Below, piece by piece: positions 58,668 through 64,000 of a stretch of DNA of 64,000 bases. The translations under genes and the position numbers were made by a program. The notes under the pieces are model-generated. The model saw only the letters and a list, made by a program, of their open reading frames with translations. It did not search any database and was not told the origin of the DNA. Source of the stretch: Macrocystis pyrifera (taxonomy: Eukaryota > Sar > Phaeophyceae > Laminariales > Laminariaceae); contig JASSKH010000031.1 in NCBI GenBank assembly GCA_031763025.1, forward strand, positions 310,001 to 374,000. The letters are read 5' to 3'. The number at the start of each line of letters is the position of its first letter. The stretch's first letter is position 1.

Positions 58668-58676
<9 letters not shown>
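58346..58676 (+). mobile_element. SINE, reference full-length copy
   Basis: The 75-bp head is tRNA-like: A box TGGCTTGGTAGGTGG, B box GAGTTCGAGTCTC, and a T-arm stem GTGAG/CTCAC around TTCGAGT. The unrelated body follows (GCGGAAAGCGCGAGAGCGTG, ATCGACGAGCAGTGGGAATG, GGGTAAAACCTCCTACGAG). The tail is A-rich and continues into a (TA)n tract. This is the architecture of a pol III-transcribed tRNA-derived SINE of about 320 bp. No CCA-type gene end or clean anticodon arm is present, so it is not a tRNA gene. Seven other copies or fragments occur in the window. Confidence 0.9.

Positions 58677-58704
<28 letters not shown>
58674..58704. repeat. (TA)n microsatellite at SINE tail
   Basis: About fourteen TA units follow the A tail of the SINE directly. 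Confidence 0.9.
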
Positions 58705-58708
<4 letters not shown>

Positions 58709-59252
58709 GGTACGAGCTGGGAGAGCCAAGACCAGCTTCTTTATACGAGTATACGTCCTGCGCTTTCGCAACCGTTTGCTACTCTTATTCCTCGGAATTT
58801 GGTTGGTCTGGGTTCTTCGGGCCACTCGTTTGTGGCACAGGACGCGTTTCCAGAGTTGTGGGCTGGATTTCGGTGGTTCTATTCCATGTTATTTTTTCAT
58901 TTCGCTTTTTAGGCTGTAGGGTATTCACTTTTCGCCTTTCCATGAAACTTCCTCGCCCCAGCCCCTTCCCCACATTGCGTGTGGCATGGCGATGGCTTTC
59001 GTGGAGGATTTATTCCTGCCCCTTAGGCTTTTCTCTTTATTTCTTTCTTTTTTACTACGTGCCTTGTCGGCTTCGTCGCCTCGCCGTTCAGAGGTGTTGG
59101 AGTTTGAGGAGCCGTATTTTCGACTCATCGTGGAATTGGGGTTTCCACGAATTTCCCATAAATCTGCGCATACGGCTCATCAGGACGGGCTGCTGTCTTG
59201 ATAGATAATGAATGGTGTTACTGGGCCAGCAGCGCATTTTCCTACCTTCAAA

Positions 59253-59459
59253 CAAAATGGAATCCGATTCGATTTCGTCGAGAAATTTGAGAAAATCCAA
59301 TCTTCGGTCAACGTCCGTGTCCGTCAAATAAATGTCAACACTAAAACAATCTACACGAAAGCTCAATAACCGATGCTGCTCGTACTCGGTGTGTACATTC
59401 CTCGAGGCATGCCCCAAGTAAGTGCAAAAAAAGCAATCATCTCCAACGACAAATTCCAT
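59253..59459 (-). CDS. Candidate first exon, acidic protein
   Basis: On the minus strand ATG 59459 opens a frame with normal composition (GDDCFFCTYLGHASRNVHTE, FSVDIYLTDTDVDRRLDFLK). It reaches a donor-like GAAG|GTAGGA near 59253 and continues open to 59088. No downstream exon was found, so this may be a gene fragment. Confidence 0.3.
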
Positions 59460-59482
59460 TAGATTTCCATCAACAGATGTAT

Positions 59483-59522
<40 letters not shown>

Positions 59523-59574
59523 TTTTCATCATCACTTTTACTTTCCAGCCCACTCGTAGGAGGTTTTACCCTCG
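59483..59574 (-). mobile_element. SINE 3'-tail fragment with (AT)n
   Basis: Only the last 50 bp of the SINE (CGAGGGTAAAACCTCCTACG, GCTGGAAAGTAAAAGTGATG) plus its A tail are present on the minus strand, followed by about fifteen AT units. The SINE copy at 58346 also ends in (TA)n, so the dinucleotide repeat may grow from the tail. Confidence 0.8.
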
Positions 59575-61159
59575 TGTGCATACGATATCCGGTACAAAGA
59601 CAAGATAATATTAGGCGGTGAGATCCACACAATCTGCGATTCTCACACCGACCGGTTTTCCTTTTTTGACACGGAAATTAATCTCGCCTTCATTACAGGA
59701 AAGACAAAGGGATCAATTACCGCACCACCTTTTTTTCCTGCCAGTTGTAGTCATGAATGTTTTTTATATATAAATGTGCGCTCTCTAGTTCCCGAAAAAA
59801 AAAAGCATTACGAGTGAATATCTCGTGCAGTAGTTAATCCCCCGGGAAGACTACGACGACTGGTCGGTGCTGGGATGCTGTGCTTGTTAAGACTCTAGGT
59901 TGGCTCGGCCGACGTGGATGCTGAGCATGGGAAGACTCTAGGTTAACTGGGGATGACTCGGGATGCTGTGGCTGGGAAAGACTCGAAAGTTGATTAAGCC
60001 GCGTGAAACATACCCCTAGCCAATCAGAGTGCCTAATTAGCTACCCCAGGAAGATCTAATATTATCAAGGTTTGTCCACTACTGGACGAATGAATATACA
60101 TCATGTCAATTTTTCAGATCTAAGTTCGAAAGAGCAGAGTGAGAATGTGCGTGGAACCTTCAAAAGCTACGTAGTCTTGGCTGGCCCAGCTCGTATGAGG
60201 GAGTTTCCGTTGGTTTCATACGCAACCGACGTTGCGGACGGTTCCACTTACTACTACTAGCATGACTTGTGCATACTGACACCGCTATTTCTCCGTGTAA
60301 CAGCACAATAAAAAAGCCGAAATAACCTCGATATGCATAGATACACATGTATGTATGTGTGTATGTTAAACCAGTCTATCTAGCTATTAATGAGTAAAAT
60401 ACGATGAGAGGCCGGGTAAACAACACTATTGATGGCGTTTTTTTCTTTTGTGCCTCACAAAAACAGATCGGAGGTTAATATCTAAGAAACGTCTTGTTGT
60501 GTGTTGCGTTTCTTCTTTGAGTAATATAATGCAATTAATATGCGACAACGGTGTCGCAATTTCCTTTTTGCGACACGGCGGTATCGCAAAGAAGCGGCTT
60601 ATTTACGACACCGCGCCACAAAGCGAGGATTGTTTTTCAGTTTTTTTTCGAGGTCCCCTTACAATCTGGGAGAAGGAATATTTAGGTTGGTAGGCTGTTC
60701 AGGTATTCTGGTTCCTGTTAGGATCAAGGCACGGGTTAACACGTAAACACCCAACCCAATCCCTGACTCTCTAACCCTAATCGTATGCCTAACCAGAACC
60801 CAAACTGAACCCTGACCCCAAACCGCAGCCAAAACTAAAACTGGCCATAAACTAAACGCGGCTGCGCCGCGTTTGCGTCGAACCAGGAACCTTCTCAATT
60901 AATTGCGGACGACGATTCCGAAGTGCAGACCGCGATTCGCACTCATCAAGTAAAAAAATGTAACTTCCCGTAGGGAGGTGGAGTTTGTGGAGGCGTGTTG
61001 GAATTCGAAGAAGTTGGGCAAAATCGTGAGACGAGGCGAGATCAGACGTCAGTTGAAAGCGTCTAGCCACCAGAGCTGCTTGGTATTAGACGGCCGCTGC
61101 GGCAACGAGAATTCGTAGCAGTAGTGGGCCCAGACAATTGATCGACTTTCTTCTCCGTT
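59575..61159. other. Mostly unassigned sequence with one foldback fragment
   Basis: A small ORF (60072-60260) has no support. GGGAAGACTCTAGGTT-type sequences repeat near 59870-59990. Degenerate CTAACCCTAA/CCAAACT repeats lie at 60765-60845. Confidence 0.4.
60538..60625. mobile_element. Terminal fragment of the foldback transposon family
   Basis: ATGCGACAACGGTGTCGCAA, CTTTTTGCGACACGG, and AAGCGGCTTATTTACGACAC match the outermost 90 bp of the element at 32493 with several substitutions. The opposite end is not in the window. Confidence 0.75.
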
Positions 61160-62696
61160 ATGGCAGACCAGCCCTCCCTTCCAGCAGGAGATGAGGACCA
61201 CCCGCTTGATGTGGTGGAAGGCGCGGACGCACCGCTCCACGTGGGTGGTGGGCAAGGGGAAGGAGCTGGCCTGCCTGGGCCCGGAGCACTTGCTGGAGGC
61301 ATCGGCCAAGGCGGAGCTGCGGGCATCGGCCCGGGCCTCCCCGCAGCAGTAGCCGATCCCGCCATGATGGCGGTGCTACAACAGTTGTTGGCGAGCAACC
61401 ACGCGATCACGGCTCGGCTGACATGCCTAGAAAACAGCCAGGCTCACCCGCAGCAGCAGGAGCAACAGAAGCAGCAGCAGCACAAGAAATTCAACCACTA
61501 CAGCAGGTGGCCCAACCCTCTGGGGGCGCTATCGCCGGCGGCCTGTTGGCCCCGTGGGCCGGCGGGGCCATGGGAGGTCAGCTGCTGCCAGCTTCGCATG
61601 ACGCAAACCAGCAAGCTGCGATCTCCACGGGCGTCAAAGCGACAGCAATGCAGGCGGCCGACCTATGGCACGCACCGGAAGGTCCAAAATTTTCATCGCG
61701 AGGGGAGGCTTCAACATGCAGGAGGTGGTAACCCGTCCACTCCTCCTCATGGCGCTCAACAAGGTGGTCTTTGTCTCCGACGCCGTTACACAGCAACTTC
61801 GATCCCTCTCGGAATTTGCGGTGGAGGAGTTTTACCCTCCTCTGCCAGCCGGACAGGAGCCGGTGGACATGCCGGCCGAAGTACACTTCGCCACGTTCGT
61901 GGCAGCTTTCATGGCGACCCTCGAGTACGGGATGGAGGGGGCGCAGGCCGTTTGCAGGAACAGGGTGCGGACAGTGCGGGAAGAACTCGAGTAGCTGCAG
62001 AAGTCGGTGGAGGTTTACCAGCGGAGGCACTATAAACCACTCCTGGACCACAAGGACAAGGTCCGCGAGGTGCTTATCGCAGCCATGAACGTCGGTCTGC
62101 AGGTGGGGATGATCGACCTCGCGAAGCAGGGTGGCGTCCTGCACCGGAAGCATCGATACGCAGCTCCCCCGGCCGACACAGGCGTCCCCATGGCCCCTCT
62201 GGCGTTCACGCGCCTTAGAGAGCTTGTAGAGGAAGGCGCTGGTTCCAGTCTCACGGAGCGTCCGAGCTTCTGGACGCAGGCGCCGGAAAAAATCAGGCTC
62301 CAAGAGAAAGGGAGCCCCCAACGCGGGAGGGCAGCGGAGTGCCCAAACGCAGGCCCGGGCCGGCGCCAGCGGAGGAGGCGGGTCCACGTTCAAGGCTCGC
62401 ATGCTGGAGCGGGGGACTCCGCCCGGCGTGTGCGATTTTGCATGGCGCGGCGATCCGTGCCCGCGCGCAAACTGCACCTTCTCCCATTTCCTGCCCGCCG
62501 GAAAAGGTCCGTTGGTCGCCGGGCCTCAACCGCAGCTCCACGCACTGCAGCCGCCGCCGCCACCGCCACCGCCACCGCCACCCCCGGCGCTGCTGCACCA
62601 GCCGCCGCAGTATCAGGCGGCCGCGGCGGCCGGTGGGGGAGGCCGGGGAGGCGCGTCCGCCGGGGGTGGAGCGGGCCGAGGGAATGGCAGCACCTG
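61160..62696 (+). pseudogene. Broken retroelement Gag-like ORF with CCCH zinc finger
   Basis: Successive frames read like one protein. ATG 61160 opens a Gly/Pro-rich N-terminus with a Leu-rich helix (MMAVLQQLLASNHAITARL) and a Gln tract. A Gly/Ala-rich part follows after a frameshift near 61490. After another near 61690 comes a helical domain (RPLLLMALNKVVFVSDAVTQ, FVAAFMATLEYGMEGAQAV) with an in-frame TAG at 61992. The tail carries CX8CX4CX3H at 62431-62487 (CDFAWRGDPCPRANCTFSH), then poly-Pro and poly-Gly. An RNA-binding Gag of a retroelement is the best guess, because a large helical domain precedes a C-terminal zinc finger. A cellular CCCH protein relic is the alternative. Any pol region would lie beyond the window. 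Confidence 0.5.
62540..62680 (+). repeat. CCGCCG/GCC-rich low-complexity tract
   Basis: It encodes poly-Pro and poly-Gly in the Gag-like frame and poly-Ala or poly-Arg in others. Confidence 0.75.
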
Positions 62697-63144
62697 ACAA
62701 TACGGGCTCTGCCATCCGGCAGGGCCGACCGAGGGGGGGGGCAGGGGCGGCCGGAGAATGGATAGTTTTCGGAGACGCCAGGAGGGCCATGGGAATTCTC
62801 CATGCACCCACTCCCGGGTCGGTATCGCCGGCCCTGTTTCACTGTGAGAGTCAGGTACCGATAAACAGAATCAGTGACGCAAGCAGCAGATCATTTGAGA
62901 CAGCGCCTCGACAAGAGACGTAAGGCAAGAAGAAAAATGATCCACGCAGGAGCTCAGGGTCGCAGCAAGCCAGCCCACTCGTCCCATCCACCCTCGCATG
63001 ACCCACACACGCACCCTATCACCCCCAGCCGCAATGCGCACGCACCCCTATCGCCAGCCAAGTCGTTCCACTCAGCTTTGCAAAAACCACACGCCTCACC
63101 CCCCGCAAAAACACACCGAGTCATATCAGACGCGCATGCATCAG

Positions 63145-64000
63145 CGAATAACCAGAAGAAGGGAGTACTTGATAAAAGGGACATTCAGCCTGAACAGAGG
63201 GCCAGATTACCCCACTTCGTGACAGTACCGAGGTTGCGGAAGGTTCAGTACAGCAGGCTTGGTGTGGGCAGAGGGCCAGATTACCCCCTTCCGACTACGA
63301 GGAAGACTCACACCACGGCACAGAACAGTTTGAGCAGTGGGCCAGATTACCCCACTTTCACGCGAATCGACACAGGGTCGATCCCGCAGAAGGCTCAAAT
63401 CAGAAGGGCCGTCCACCCGTTCAGTACAGAGAAATCCCCACACCAGCACAGTCGTCACACATAGCCTGGCAGAGAGAACAAGGGCAAGCCCAGCCACCCT
63501 TGCAGCAGTTAGCTGAATCAACGAATAACCAGAAGAAGGGAGTACTCGATAAAAGGGACATTCAGCCTGAACAGAGGGCCAGATTACCCCACTTCTTTGC
63601 GAATCGGGACAGTACCGAGGTTGCGGAAGGTTCAGTACAGCAGGCTTGGTGTGGGCAGAGGGCCAGATTACCCCCTTCCGACTACGAGGAAGACTCACAC
63701 CACGGCACAGAACAGTTTGAGCAGTGGGCCAGATTACCCCACTTTCACGCGAATCGACACAGGGTCGATCCCGCAGAAGGCTCAAATCAGAAGGGCCGTC
63801 CACCCGTTCAGTACAGAGAAATCCCCACACCAGCACAGTCGTCACACATAGCCTGGCAGAGAGAACAAGGGCAAGCCCAGCCACCCTTGCAGCAGTTAGC
63901 TGAATCAACGAATAACCAGAAGAAGGGAGTACTCGATAAAAGGGACGTTCAGCCTGAACAGAGGGCCAGATTACCCCACTTCTTTGCGAATCGGGACAGT
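63145..64000 (+). repeat. 387-bp tandem repeat running off the window
   Basis: CGAATAACCAGAAGAAGGGA begins units at 63145, 63522 and 63909. The second unit is 387 bp (129 codons); the first is 377 bp because of a 10-bp deletion near 63224. In the second unit a plus-strand frame without ATG is fully open and encodes a Gln/Arg-rich protein. It has internal ARLPHFFANRD, ARLPPSDYEED and ARLPHFHANRH motifs. The minus strand is also open for 233 codons, as expected from a period divisible by three, so the coding strand is not proven. Confidence 0.85.

Noticed and set aside
63207-63908. 233-codon minus-strand ORF as a gene
   Set aside because: It is forced open by a repeat period divisible by three; the plus strand is equally open and fits the codon pattern better, so neither is accepted as a gene.

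Overview
The window looks like eukaryotic nuclear DNA from a repeat-rich genome. The evidence is genes split by GT-AG introns of roughly 0.6-1.4 kb, LINE, SINE and LTR retroelements, a foldback DNA transposon and an interstitial TTAGGG tract. Intron size, dispersed short motifs and element types fit a stramenopile macroalga, most likely a brown alga. That assignment is inference and not proven by any single marker.

Host genes lie in the left half. Gene 1 (+, five exons, 1541-16650) encodes a predicted 492-residue secretory-pathway protein with five membrane segments and Cys/N-glycosylation-rich ectodomains. Its fourth intron carries a 9.16-kb LTR element (6773-15933); without it the intron would be about 0.73 kb. 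Gene 2 (+, four exons, 17321-22865) encodes a small Cys-rich protein of unknown function. Gene 3 (-, six recognised exons, 28932-22952) encodes a secreted beta-propeller of the SMP-30/gluconolactonase/LRE-like type. Genes 2 and 3 converge with only 86 bp between their stop codons. All splice phases used are mutually consistent; one propeller segment of gene 3 was not found.

From 29.4 kb rightwards almost everything recognisable is mobile DNA. An LTR element with a gag-like ORF (29443-37500) is itself interrupted by a 3.1-kb foldback DNA transposon with perfect 9-bp target duplications (32493-35606). From 39.8 to 57.4 kb lies a nest of 5'-truncated copies of one LINE family. Its RT contains a YADD box, and its long pyrimidine-rich 3' UTR ends in a trinucleotide repeat. 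Copies of a tRNA-derived SINE are scattered from 10 to 59.6 kb. The right end (61.1-64 kb) holds a broken retroelement ORF with a CCCH zinc finger, followed by a 387-bp tandem repeat that runs off the window.

The 5' LTR element is unusual. It has well-defined LTRs, a polypurine tract and a zinc-knuckle ORF, but no reverse transcriptase was recognised. Instead it carries TTAGGG repeats, a Gln-rich repeat, a 113-bp minisatellite array and a tyrosine-recombinase C-terminal fragment. No tRNA gene, rRNA gene or CRISPR array was found.
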